Origin: VRUE01 sp963703235
GTDB lineage: Bacteria; Actinomycetota; Thermoleophilia; Solirubrobacterales; 70-9
DNA length: 64,000 nt
Direction: 5' to 3'
NCBI GenBank assembly: GCA_963703235.1
Contig: OY969802.1
Span: forward strand, 1,736,001-1,800,000
Every line of letters starts with the position of its first letter. Position 1 is the stretch's first letter. Below are positions 24,957 through 31,663 of this stretch, piece by piece. A program made the translations under genes and the position numbers. The notes below the pieces were generated by a model. The model did no database searches. It saw only the letters and a program-made list of their open reading frames with translations, and was not told the DNA's origin.

Positions 24957-25594
24957 CCGCGGGTGGCGTGGGATTCTGGGGTCTCCTGCGCGTGCGCGGG
25001 AGACCCCTGTCCCGCGACAGGACCCGCGGCCGGAACGGCCGGCCCCTCGCCACTTCCGTTGCTCTTCTGAACCCCCAAGACCTGGGCAACCGTCAGCCCC
25101 CGCAGCTCGGCGACCTCCTCGGGCCTACGAAGGCGCACGAGCCCGTCCATCGTCGCCTTGACGAGGTTGATCGGGTTCTGCGTCCCGATGCTCTTCGTAA
25201 GCACGTCGCGAACGCCACCCAGCTCGAGCACGGCGCGGACGCCGCCGCCGGCGATGACGCCGGTACCGGGGCTGGCCGGGCGCAGGACGACGTGGCCGGC
25301 GCCGTAGCGGCCGACGATCTTGTGGGTCAGCGTCTGCCCGTATTTGGGCACGCGAATAAGGCTCTTGCGCGCGTTCTCGACCGCCTTCTGGATCGCCAGC
25401 GGCACCTCGCGCGCCTTGCCGTAGCCGATCCCGACCACGCCCTCTTCGTCGCCGACGGCGACCAGCGCCGTGAACGAGAAGCGACGGCCGCCCTTGACCA
25501 CCTTGGCGACGCGGTTGATCTCGATGACGCGCTCCTGGAGATCGAGCCCCCTGGGGCTGACGGTCTCCACGTTTCTCATGTCCATGCCCTTCAT
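24920..25594 (-). CDS. rpsE: 30S ribosomal protein S5 (uS5), tail apparently frameshifted
   Basis: 224 residues in the frame as given. The S5 core (about 1-170) is intact: ERVIEINRVAKVVKGGRRFSF and VVGIGYGKAREVPLAIQKA in the double-stranded-RNA-binding part, then GTGVIAGGGVRAVLELGGV. After LGVQKSNGSG comes a short extension, then a palindromic element (24957-25029), then GRNGWSPGKPGC and a stop. In the next frame the sequence continues as a 75-residue acidic tail that abuts rpmD perfectly. Either a real +1 shift has truncated the tail, or there is a one-base error in the GC-rich hairpin. The core function in decoding accuracy should be unaffected. Confidence 0.95.
   Translation of the reverse strand: MKGMDMRNVETVSPRGLDLQERVIEINRVAKVVKGGRRFSFTALVAVGDEEGVVGIGYGKAREVPLAIQKAVENARKSLIRVPKYGQTLTHKIVGRYGAGHVVLRPASPGTGVIAGGGVRAVLELGGVRDVLTKSIGTQNPINLVKATMDGLVRLRRPEEVAELRGLTVAQVLGVQKSNGSGEGPAVPAAGPVAGQGSPAHAQETPESHATRGRNGWSPGKPGC
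24957..25029. repeat. Intragenic palindrome, family C copy 1 (73 bp, in rpsE)
   Basis: Ends CCGCGGGT and ACCCGCGG are inverted repeats. Both ends extend into sequences shared with the copy at 29322-29399: CCGCGGGTGGCGTGG on the left and CGCGACAGGACCCGCGG on the right. The centre is a 9-bp hairpin GGGGTCTCC/GGAGACCCC. The length of 73 is not a multiple of three, unlike the 78-bp sister copy, and it shifts the S5 frame. Confidence 0.88.
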
Positions 25595-25628
25595 GCGGCC
25601 ACGGAAGGTAGCGAACGGCTGGCTTCCA

Positions 25629-25982
25629 TCAGAACTTCAGCCCTCCCTCGCGGGCGCCCTCGGCGAGAGCCTTGACCCGGCCGTGGAACTTGTAGCCGCC
25701 GCGGTCGAAGACGCAGGTATCGACGCCAGCGGTCTTCGCCCGCTCGGCGAGCAGCTCGCCGGCCCGCTTGGCCTGCTCGCTCGCCTTCAGCTTGCGCAGC
25801 TCCGGCTCGATCCAGTTGACGGCGGCCACCGTGTGGCTCTTGCCGTCGTCGACGAGCTGGGCGAAGACGCCTCGGTTGGAGCGGTAGACGGAGAGGCGCG
25901 GCCGCTCGGCCGTGCCGACGATCCGGGCCCGCACCCGGCGACGGCGGCGCAGGCGCTGCTGGCGCTTGGTGAGGACGGTCAT
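25629..25982 (-). CDS. rplR: 50S ribosomal protein L18 (uL18)
   Basis: 117 residues, normal for bacteria. Basic N-terminus KRQQRLRRRRRVRARIVGT, then RPRLSVYRSNRGVFAQLVDD, a GELLAERAKTAGVDTCVFDRG segment and the conserved end KALAEGAREGGLKF. L18 carries 5S rRNA into the central protuberance together with L5. The ATG overlaps the rplF stop as ATGA. No anomaly seen. Confidence 0.98.
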   Translation of the reverse strand: MTVLTKRQQRLRRRRRVRARIVGTAERPRLSVYRSNRGVFAQLVDDGKSHTVAAVNWIEPELRKLKASEQAKRAGELLAERAKTAGVDTCVFDRGGYKFHGRVKALAEGAREGGLKF

Positions 25983-26512
25983 GCGCGCTTGCCCACCTTG
26001 CGCAGGACGTGCTCGTCGCGGTAGCGGATGCCCTTGCCCTTGTAGGGCTCCGGCGGACGCCGCTTGCGGATGTCGGCGGCGACCTGGCCGACCAGTTGCT
26101 TGTCGATCCCACGCACGACGATCTCGGTCGGCTGCGGGACCTCGAACTCGATTCCCTCGGGCGCCTCGATCGCGACCGGGTGCGAGTAGCCCAGCGCCAT
26201 CTCCAGGTTCTTGCCCTTGAGCTGAGCGCGATAGCCGACACCCTGGATCTCCAGTCGCTTCTCGAAGCCCTCGGTGACCCCCTCGACCATGTTCGCGATC
26301 AGGCTGCGGGTCAGCCCGTGCAGGGCGCGGTGCTCGCCGCGGTTGGTGGGACGGCTGACGGTGACCGTGCCGTTCTCCTGCTCGACCTTCATCTCGGCCG
26401 GGAGCGCTTGGGCCAGCTCCCCCTTCGGGCCCTTTACGGCAACGCGCCCAGGGGCGAGCTCGACCGTGACGGCCTCGGGGACAGAGATCGGCTTTCTTCC
26501 GATTCGGCTCAT
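25979..26512 (-). CDS. rplF: 50S ribosomal protein L6 (uL6)
   Basis: 177 residues from ATG 26512 (MSRIGRKPISVPEAVTVEL); a TTG four codons upstream is in frame but would run into the rpsH stop. The two repeated L6 domains are visible, ending with the conserved RKRRPPEPYKGKGIRYRDEH. L6 lies near the sarcin-ricin loop and elongation-factor site. Gene order rpsH-rplF-rplR is standard for the spc operon. Confidence 0.98.
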   Translation of the reverse strand: MSRIGRKPISVPEAVTVELAPGRVAVKGPKGELAQALPAEMKVEQENGTVTVSRPTNRGEHRALHGLTRSLIANMVEGVTEGFEKRLEIQGVGYRAQLKGKNLEMALGYSHPVAIEAPEGIEFEVPQPTEIVVRGIDKQLVGQVAADIRKRRPPEPYKGKGIRYRDEHVLRKVGKRA

Positions 26513-26517
26513 CCGAC

Positions 26518-26913
26518 TTACCAAATGTAAGCGACTACCTCGCCGCCCACTCCCTTCGCGGTCGCTTCGTGGCCGGTCATCACGCCGACCGAGGTGCTGA
26601 CGATCGCCGTGCCGGTGCCGCCGTGGACACGCGGGATCTGGTTGTGGTCGACGTAGCGACGACGACCGGGGCGGGAGATCCGCTCCAAGCCGGCGATCAC
26701 CGGCCGCCGGTCCTCGGTGTACTTGAGGCGGATCTTGATCGCCTCGCCGACGCGAGCGGACTCGCGGTTGAAGTCGTTGATGTAGCCCTGCTCCTTGAGG
26801 ATCCGCGACATCTCCTCCTTCAGCCGGGAAGCGGGGATGCTGACCTCGTCGTGGCCGGAGCCGAGTGCGTTGCGGATCCTGGTCAGGTAGTCGGCTATTG
26901 GGTCGTTCAGCAT
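26518..26913 (-). CDS. rpsH: 30S ribosomal protein S8 (uS8)
   Basis: 131 residues. MLNDPIADYLTRIRNALGSG is the standard N-terminus and the conserved C-terminal signature GTGTAIVSTSVGVMTGHEA is present. S8 organises the central domain of 16S rRNA and in several bacteria represses the spc operon. It lies 21 bp downstream of rpsN, as usual. No anomaly seen. Confidence 0.98.
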   Translation of the reverse strand: MLNDPIADYLTRIRNALGSGHDEVSIPASRLKEEMSRILKEQGYINDFNRESARVGEAIKIRLKYTEDRRPVIAGLERISRPGRRRYVDHNQIPRVHGGTGTAIVSTSVGVMTGHEATAKGVGGEVVAYIW

Positions 26914-26934
26914 GGCTCTGTCGGTCCTATCTGC

Positions 26935-27120
26935 CTACCAGCTCGACTTGGTCATGCCCGGCACGTAGCCCTCGTGGGCGGCCTCGCGCAGGCAGATTCG
27001 GCAGAGGCCGAACTTGCGGTAATAGCCGCGCGGCCGGCCGCAACGGCGGCAGCGGTTGTACTCGCGGGTCTTGAACTTGGCCTTGCGGCCCTGCTTCACC
27101 TTCATAGAAGTCTTAGCCAT
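26935..27120 (-). CDS. rpsN: 30S ribosomal protein S14, zinc type (uS14)
   Basis: 61 residues with two CxxC pairs (CRRCGRPRGYYRKFGLCRIC), the short zinc-binding S14 (type Z) found in many actinobacteria and firmicutes. It sits in the 30S head. The ATG overlaps the rplE stop by 8 bp (ATGGCTAA). Some actinobacteria carry a second, zinc-free S14 elsewhere that replaces this one under zinc limitation; none is visible in this window. Confidence 0.98.
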   Translation of the reverse strand: MAKTSMKVKQGRKAKFKTREYNRCRRCGRPRGYYRKFGLCRICLREAAHEGYVPGMTKSSW

Positions 27121-27925
27121 CGTCTGAACTCTCCTCGCCTGCCGGTTCCTCGGCCTGCTCCGTTTCGCCCTCAGCGTCCTCGCCCTCGTCGCCGGCCTCC
27201 GGCTCGGGCTTTGCGTACGCCTCAGGGTTCTCCTCTTTCAGCTGCTCGAGTGCGGCCTGCTCGGCTTCGGCCCGCTGCCGAGCTTCCTCGTGCCGTTTCT
27301 CCTCTTCGGCGGCTTCCGCCGCCGACCTGTCTTCGCCGGGACGGCCCTCTTTGGCGAAGGGCATGCCCAGCGCCAGCAGCAGTTCGAAGGCCTCGAGGTC
27401 GGTTTTGGCGCTGGTCGCGATCGTCACGTCCAGGCCCCGCACCTCGTCGATCGAGTCGTAGTCGATTTCCGGGAAGATCAGCTGCTCGCGCACGCCCATC
27501 GAGTAGTTGCCGCGGCCGTCGAAGGAGCGCGGGTTGAGGCCGCGGAAGTCGCGGATCCGGGGCACCGCGATCGAGCAGAGGCGGTCGAGGAACTCCCACA
27601 TCCGCGCCCGTCGCAGCGTCACCGAGAGGCCGACCGGCATCCCCTCGCGAACCTTGAAGGAGGCGATCGACTTGCGGGCCCGGCGCACGCTCGGCTGCTG
27701 GCCGGCGATCGTCGCCAGCTGCTCCTGTGCGGCCTCGAGCATTTTCGCGTTCTGCTTAGCCTCGCCGACGCCCATGTTGAGGACGATCTTCTGCAGGCGC
27801 GGCGCTTGCATCGGGGTCGAGTAGCCGAAGCGCTCGATCAGCGCTGGCAGCACCTCGTTGTCGTAGCGCTCGCGCAGGCGCGGCGGCGGCGCGGTCTGGG
27901 CCTGGGTGGCGGTTGCGGCCTCCAT
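27113..27925 (-). CDS. rplE: 50S ribosomal protein L5 (uL5) with acidic C-terminal extension
   Basis: 270 residues, against about 180 in typical L5. The core (about 10-195) is complete: LRERYDNEVLPALIERFGY, KIVLNMGVGEA, FDGRGNYSMGVREQLIFPEI and TDLEAFELLLALGMPF. It is followed by about 75 residues rich in Glu and Ala, partly helical (KRHEEARQRAEAEQAALEQL) and then strongly acidic, ending GEESSDDG. L5 binds 5S rRNA; the tail would project from the central protuberance. Similar low-complexity additions occur on S17, S5 (displaced), L22 and L15 in this cluster. Confidence 0.97.
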   Translation of the reverse strand: MEAATATQAQTAPPPRLRERYDNEVLPALIERFGYSTPMQAPRLQKIVLNMGVGEAKQNAKMLEAAQEQLATIAGQQPSVRRARKSIASFKVREGMPVGLSVTLRRARMWEFLDRLCSIAVPRIRDFRGLNPRSFDGRGNYSMGVREQLIFPEIDYDSIDEVRGLDVTIATSAKTDLEAFELLLALGMPFAKEGRPGEDRSAAEAAEEEKRHEEARQRAEAEQAALEQLKEENPEAYAKPEPEAGDEGEDAEGETEQAEEPAGEESSDDG

Positions 27926-28266
27926 CAGAACGACGCTCCGCTTCGCTTCGCGAACCGCTCGCGTTTGCCGCCTTTGTCGCGGCGCACGCCGACCCGGGTC
28001 GGTTTGCTGTCTTTGGGGTCGAGCAGCATCACGTTGGAGACGTGGATCGGCCCCTCCTTTTCGACGATGCCGCCCATCACCTGGCTCTGGCGTTGCGTGT
28101 TCTGGGTCGGACGCGGTTTTTCGTGCCGCTTGACCATGTTCAGTCCCTCGACGAATACCTTCTGGCGCTTCGGGTCGGTGCGGGTCACGCGACCCGTCTT
28201 GCCGGCGTCCTTGCCGCCGATCACGACGACTTCGTCGTCTTTGCGGATCCGCATCGCCCTGGCCAT
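27925..28266 (-). CDS. rplX: 50S ribosomal protein L24 (uL24)
   Basis: 113 residues. MRIRKDDEVVVIGGKDAGKTG contains the KOW motif of L24; NPQRQSQVMGG-type and IHVSNVMLLDPKDSKPTRVG segments follow. L24 initiates 50S assembly at the tunnel exit. The stop and the rplE start share one base (TGATG), and the start shares one base with the rplN stop. No anomaly seen. Confidence 0.98.
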   Translation of the reverse strand: MARAMRIRKDDEVVVIGGKDAGKTGRVTRTDPKRQKVFVEGLNMVKRHEKPRPTQNTQRQSQVMGGIVEKEGPIHVSNVMLLDPKDSKPTRVGVRRDKGGKRERFAKRSGASF

Positions 28267-28637
28267 CAGAGCACCTCCGGCGCCAGCGAGACGATTTTCA
28301 TGAAGTTCTTGTCGCGCAGCTCGCGGGCGACCGGGCCGAAGATGCGGGTGCCGCGCGGGTTGTTGCTTGCTGGGTCGATCAGCACCGCGGCGTTTTCGTC
28401 GAAGGCGATGTAGGTGCCGTCGGGGCGGCCCAGCTGCTTGCGGGTGCGGACGACGACGGCCTGGACGACCTCGCCCTTGCGAACGCCGCCCTGCGGGCTC
28501 GCCTGTTTGACGGTGGCGGTAATGACGTCGCCGACGCCGGCGTAGCGCCGGTGCGAGCCGCCCTTAACCCGGATGCAGAGGATCTCCCGCGCGCCCGAGT
28601 TGTCGGCCACCTTCAGTCTCGACTCCTGCTGGATCAT
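28266..28637 (-). CDS. rplN: 50S ribosomal protein L14 (uL14)
   Basis: 123 residues. MIQQESRLKVADNSGAREIL is the invariant N-terminus and RGTRIFGPVARELRDKNFMK the conserved C-terminal portion. L14 contacts L19 and bridges to the 30S subunit; it is also the docking site of the silencing factor RsfS. It lies 4 bp downstream of rpsQ. No anomaly seen. Confidence 0.98.
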   Translation of the reverse strand: MIQQESRLKVADNSGAREILCIRVKGGSHRRYAGVGDVITATVKQASPQGGVRKGEVVQAVVVRTRKQLGRPDGTYIAFDENAAVLIDPASNNPRGTRIFGPVARELRDKNFMKIVSLAPEVL

Positions 28638-28641
28638 CGTC

Positions 28642-29463
28642 CTACTTCGCCTTCTCCAGTACCTCGACCAGGCGCCAGCGCTTCGTCTTCGAGAGCGGCC
28701 GCGTCTCGACCACCCGCACGACGTCGCCCTCGCCGGCCTCGTTGCGCTCGTCGTGCGCGTGCAGCGTTCGCGAGCGCCGGATCACCTTCTCGTAAGTCGG
28801 GTGCCGGCGCACGATGTCGACCCGCACGGTGATCGATTTCTGCCCCTTGTCGGAGACAACGATCCCCTGCCGCACCTTGGCCGCATTCGCGTCTTTCTCA
28901 GCCTTCGGAGTACCGGCCCCGGCCCCATCCCGCTTCGCCTTGCCTTCAGCCCGCTGCTTGCGCCGCAGGTCCGATTTGACCTTGCGAGCAGCCGCCCGAG
29001 CAGCAACCCGCTCCTCAGCACTCTGCTGCGGCCCAGGCTTATGGGGTTGACGAGACTTTTGGAGCCGGCGCTTCTCCTTCCAAGGAAGCTCATCCTCAGG
29101 ATTCGGCTCAGCCTCCTCGGCCGGTGCCGGCTCTTTGGCAGCGGGCTCGGCAGCTTTCTCCTCGGGGGCAGGCTCCTCCGCCTCGGGCTCAGCAGCTTCT
29201 TCAGCGGCAGGCTCCTCCGCGGTCTCGGGCTCATCGGCAGGGCCTGAGTCCTCGGACTCGTCGGACCCCGAGGAATCAGCCTCAGCCGCAGGAGCCTCCT
29301 CCTCAGCCTGATCCGCAGCGTCCGCGGGTGGCGTGGAGGTGGACTCGTCGCCCGCAGCTTGCGAGGACGATGAGTCCTCCTCCGCGACAGGACCCGCGGC
29401 CTCTGCGGCCTCATCCTGAGCCGGAGTCTCCTCGACTGCGTCTTTTTTCTCGTCGTCCGTCAT
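28642..29463 (-). CDS. rpsQ: 30S ribosomal protein S17 (uS17) with long acidic N-terminal extension
   Basis: 273 residues, against about 85-95 in ordinary S17. The S17 OB-fold core is residues about 186-273 (RQGIVVSDKGQKSITVRVDI through RWRLVEVLEKAK). The first 100 or so residues are rich in Ala, Glu, Asp, Ser and Pro; about 110-185 switch to a basic, Lys/Arg/Ala-rich segment (ERVAARAAARKVKSDLRRKQ). A 78-bp palindromic element (29322-29399) is read in frame as AGPVAEEDSSSSQAAGDEST and following residues. The ATG overlaps the rpmC stop by 4 bp. No better internal start with a binding site was found, so the extension is probably translated. Confidence 0.93.
   Translation of the reverse strand: MTDDEKKDAVEETPAQDEAAEAAGPVAEEDSSSSQAAGDESTSTPPADAADQAEEEAPAAEADSSGSDESEDSGPADEPETAEEPAAEEAAEPEAEEPAPEEKAAEPAAKEPAPAEEAEPNPEDELPWKEKRRLQKSRQPHKPGPQQSAEERVAARAAARKVKSDLRRKQRAEGKAKRDGAGAGTPKAEKDANAAKVRQGIVVSDKGQKSITVRVDIVRRHPTYEKVIRRSRTLHAHDERNEAGEGDVVRVVETRPLSKTKRWRLVEVLEKAK
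29322..29399. repeat. Intragenic palindrome, family C copy 2 (78 bp, in rpsQ)
   Basis: Outer ends CCGCGGGT/ACCCGCGG as in the rpsE copy, with the same left (CCGCGGGTGGCGTGG) and right (CGCGACAGGACCCGCGG) border sequences. The inner hairpin is different (GGACTCGTCG against CGATGAGTCC, one mismatch) but still paired. 78 bp equals 26 codons, so the host frame is kept. Confidence 0.88.
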
Positions 29464-29672
29464 TTCCTCAGCTCTCTATCCACGTCGATCCCGCGTTGCT
29501 TCGCGATGGTCAGGAGCTTGGCCACGTCACGCTTGCTCTGCCCGAGCCGCGCCGTGTTCTCCAGCTCGCCGGTCGCGTGCCGGAAGCGCAGGTTGAACGC
29601 CTCCTTCTTGGCGTCGATCAATCTCGCCACCAGCTCGGCGTCTTTGAGATTGTGGGCCTCGCCGGCCTTCAT
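29460..29672 (-). CDS. rpmC: 50S ribosomal protein L29 (uL29)
   Basis: 70 residues: MKAGEAHNLKDAELVARLID then FNLRFRHATGELENTARLGQ and DVAKLLTIAKQRG. This is the two-helix L29 located at the tunnel exit, where chaperones and SRP dock. The start is ATG 29672, overlapping the rplP stop by 4 bp; the longer open frame upstream belongs to another frame of rplP/rpsC. No anomaly seen. Confidence 0.97.
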   Translation of the reverse strand: MKAGEAHNLKDAELVARLIDAKKEAFNLRFRHATGELENTARLGQSKRDVAKLLTIAKQRGIDVDRELRK

Positions 29673-30091
29673 CGGCCCTCCGCCCCCTCGCGCATCACGA
29701 ACCTGGTCCTGATCGGAAGCTTGTGCCCGGCCAGGCGCAGCGCCTCGCGCGCCAGCTCCTCGGGGACGCCGGCCAGCTCGAACATCACCTTGCCCGGCTT
29801 GACGACGGCAACCCAGCCCTCCGGGTTGCCCTTGCCCGAGCCCATCCGCGTCTCGGCCGGCTTCTTCGTGTAGGGCTTGTCCGGGAAGACGTTGATCCAG
29901 ACCTTGCCGCCGCGTTTGATCTTGCGGGTCATCGCGATTCGCGCCGCCTCGATCTGGCGGTTGGTGATCCAGCCGCGATCGAGCGCCTTCAGCCCGTACT
30001 CGCCGAAGGCGACGCTGCTGGTGCCCTTGGTGTTTCCGCGCATCCGGCCGCGCATCTGTTTGCGGTACTTGACCCGCTTCGGCATCAGCAT
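29669..30091 (-). CDS. rplP: 50S ribosomal protein L16 (uL16)
   Basis: About 140 residues. MLMPKRVKYRKQMRGRMRGN is the typical N-terminus. ATG 30091 (GGAGG 9 nt upstream, sharing one base with the rpsC stop) is preferred over ATG 30085 two codons later. GKVWINVFPDKPYTKKPAET and MGSGKGNPEGWVAVVKPGKV are conserved. L16 helps position tRNA in the A site of the 50S subunit. Confidence 0.97.
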   Translation of the reverse strand: MLMPKRVKYRKQMRGRMRGNTKGTSSVAFGEYGLKALDRGWITNRQIEAARIAMTRKIKRGGKVWINVFPDKPYTKKPAETRMGSGKGNPEGWVAVVKPGKVMFELAGVPEELAREALRLAGHKLPIRTRFVMREGAEGR

Positions 30092-30825
30092 CAGCGACCG
30101 CCTCCTCCGCCTCGGCCACCGCGATCGCCGCCGCGGCCGCCACGACCACCGCTGCGCTGCGGCGCCTCGCCGTCGGCGGGAACCTGGTCGGAGCGGAAGC
30201 CCTCCGGCATCACTTCGCCCTTGTTGATCCAGCATTTGACGCCGATCCGGCCGGCGGTCGTGCGCGCCTCGTAGGTCCCGTAGTCGATGTTGGCTCGCAG
30301 AGTGTGCAGCGGCACCCGTCCGTCGGCGTAGCTTTCGGTTCGCGCCATCTCGGCGCCGCCAAGGCGGCCGGCAACCTGGATCTTCACTCCCTTGGCGCCG
30401 GAACGCATTGCCGAGGTCAGGGCGCGTTTCATCGCCCGCCGGAAGGCGACCCGGTTCTGCAGCTGCTCGGCGATCGACTGGGCGACCAGCTTGGCGTCGA
30501 GCTCGGGGCGCTTCACCTCGCGGATGTTCACTTTGACCGGCTTGCCGGTCAGCTTGTGCAGCTCCTTGCGCAGGGCATCCACTTCGGAGCCCGACTTGCC
30601 GATCACGATGCCCGGACGGGCGGTGTGGATGTCGACCGCGACCTCGCCGCGACGCTCGATCGTGATGTCGGAGAGGCCGGCGTGGGCGAGTTTGCCTTCG
30701 ATGTGATCGCGGATCTTCAGATCCTCGTCGAGGACGTCGGCGAAGCCCTTCTCGTCGAACCAGTTCGATTTCCAGTCGATGATGTAGCCGACGCGGAAGC
30801 CGATCGGGTGGATCTTCTGTCCCAT
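30091..30825 (-). CDS. rpsC: 30S ribosomal protein S3 (uS3)
   Basis: 244 residues. MGQKIHPIGFRVGYIIDWKS is the standard start; the KH domain contains RPGIVIGKSGSEVDALRKEL; the C-terminal domain has YGTYEARTTAGRIGVKCWIN. The last 25 residues are a Gly/Arg repeat (SGGRGGRGGDRGGRGGGGG), an RGG-like tail seen in some actinobacterial S3 proteins. S3 lies at the mRNA entry channel. Its ATG shares one base with the rplV stop. Confidence 0.98.
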   Translation of the reverse strand: MGQKIHPIGFRVGYIIDWKSNWFDEKGFADVLDEDLKIRDHIEGKLAHAGLSDITIERRGEVAVDIHTARPGIVIGKSGSEVDALRKELHKLTGKPVKVNIREVKRPELDAKLVAQSIAEQLQNRVAFRRAMKRALTSAMRSGAKGVKIQVAGRLGGAEMARTESYADGRVPLHTLRANIDYGTYEARTTAGRIGVKCWINKGEVMPEGFRSDQVPADGEAPQRSGGRGGRGGDRGGRGGGGGR

Positions 30826-31388
30826 CAGATCTCCCCTTCCGGGCTCAGAGCCACGGCAATGTGGCTGGTCCGCTTGTTGATAGGCGTCGCTCGGCCGAGC
30901 GCGCGCGGCCGGAAGCGGCGCAGGGTCGGACCTTCGTCGACGGTGATCTCGGCGACCCTCATCTCGTCGGCCACCAGGTCGTGGTTGTTCTCCGCGTTGG
31001 AGGCGGCGGACTCGATCAGCTTGGCGATGTCGCTCGCGGCTCCGCGCGGCGAGAACTGCAGCAGCGCCCGCGCCCGGTCGATCTGCAGGCCGCGCACCTG
31101 GTCGGCGACGAGCCGCGCCTTGCGCGGCGCCACGCGCACGTAGCGCGAGCTGGCCCGGACCACGATCGGCGCCGGCTTGACGGCTTTTTTCGGCGCTTCT
31201 TTCTTCGGAGCAGCTTTTTTTGCGCCGCCCTCTTTTTTCGCCGCTTTTTTCGAAGTGTCTTTTTTCGCCGCTTTTTTGGCAGCTTTTTTCTCCGCGCCTT
31301 TTTTGGCGGCAGCCTCTTTTTTCGGGGCGGCTTTTTTCGCCGCGCCTTTCCCGCTCTCGGCTTTTTTGGCTTTTTTGTCGTCGGCCAT
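30825..31388 (-). CDS. rplV: 50S ribosomal protein L22 (uL22) with Lys/Ala-rich N-terminal extension
   Basis: 187 residues; the L22 core (about 76-187, VRASSRYVRVAPRKARLVAD to HIAVALSPEGEI) is normal. The first 75 residues are a Lys/Ala repeat in the style AAKKAAPKKEAAAKK, like an H1-type tail, and should bind RNA. Within it lysine is often encoded by AAA, giving A-runs of six or seven bases in an otherwise GC-rich genome. The start is ATG 31388 (MADDKKAKK), 2 bp after rpsS; the longer open frame upstream is a shadow of rplB. Confidence 0.95.
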   Translation of the reverse strand: MADDKKAKKAESGKGAAKKAAPKKEAAAKKGAEKKAAKKAAKKDTSKKAAKKEGGAKKAAPKKEAPKKAVKPAPIVVRASSRYVRVAPRKARLVADQVRGLQIDRARALLQFSPRGAASDIAKLIESAASNAENNHDLVADEMRVAEITVDEGPTLRRFRPRALGRATPINKRTSHIAVALSPEGEI

Positions 31389-31390
31389 CT

Positions 31391-31663
31391 CTACTCGCCC
31401 TTGGCGGTGCCGGAGTGTGCGCGGAAGGTCCTGGTCGGAGCGAACTCGCCCAGCTTGTGGCCGACCATCGACTCGGAGATGAAGACCGGCACGTGCTTGC
31501 GCCCGTCGTGGACGGCGATCGTGTGGCCGACCATGTCGGGGAAGATCGTCGAGGTCCGCGACCAGGTTTTGACCATCTGCTTCTGGCCCGACTCGTTCAT
31601 CGCCGAGATCCGCTTCATCAGCGCCGGTTCCACCCACGGCCCCTTTTTGGTCGAGCGTCCCAC
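31391..31663 (-). CDS. rpsS: 30S ribosomal protein S19 (uS19)
   Basis: 90 residues, starting at GTG 31663 (MGRSTKKGPWVEPALMKRIS), which shares one base with the rplB stop (TAGTG). TWSRTSTIFPDMVGHTIAVH and GHKLGEFAPTRTFRAH are diagnostic. S19 pairs with S13 in the 30S head. The open frame extends upstream through rplB without a better start. No anomaly seen. Confidence 0.97.
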   Translation of the reverse strand: MGRSTKKGPWVEPALMKRISAMNESGQKQMVKTWSRTSTIFPDMVGHTIAVHDGRKHVPVFISESMVGHKLGEFAPTRTFRAHSGTAKGE

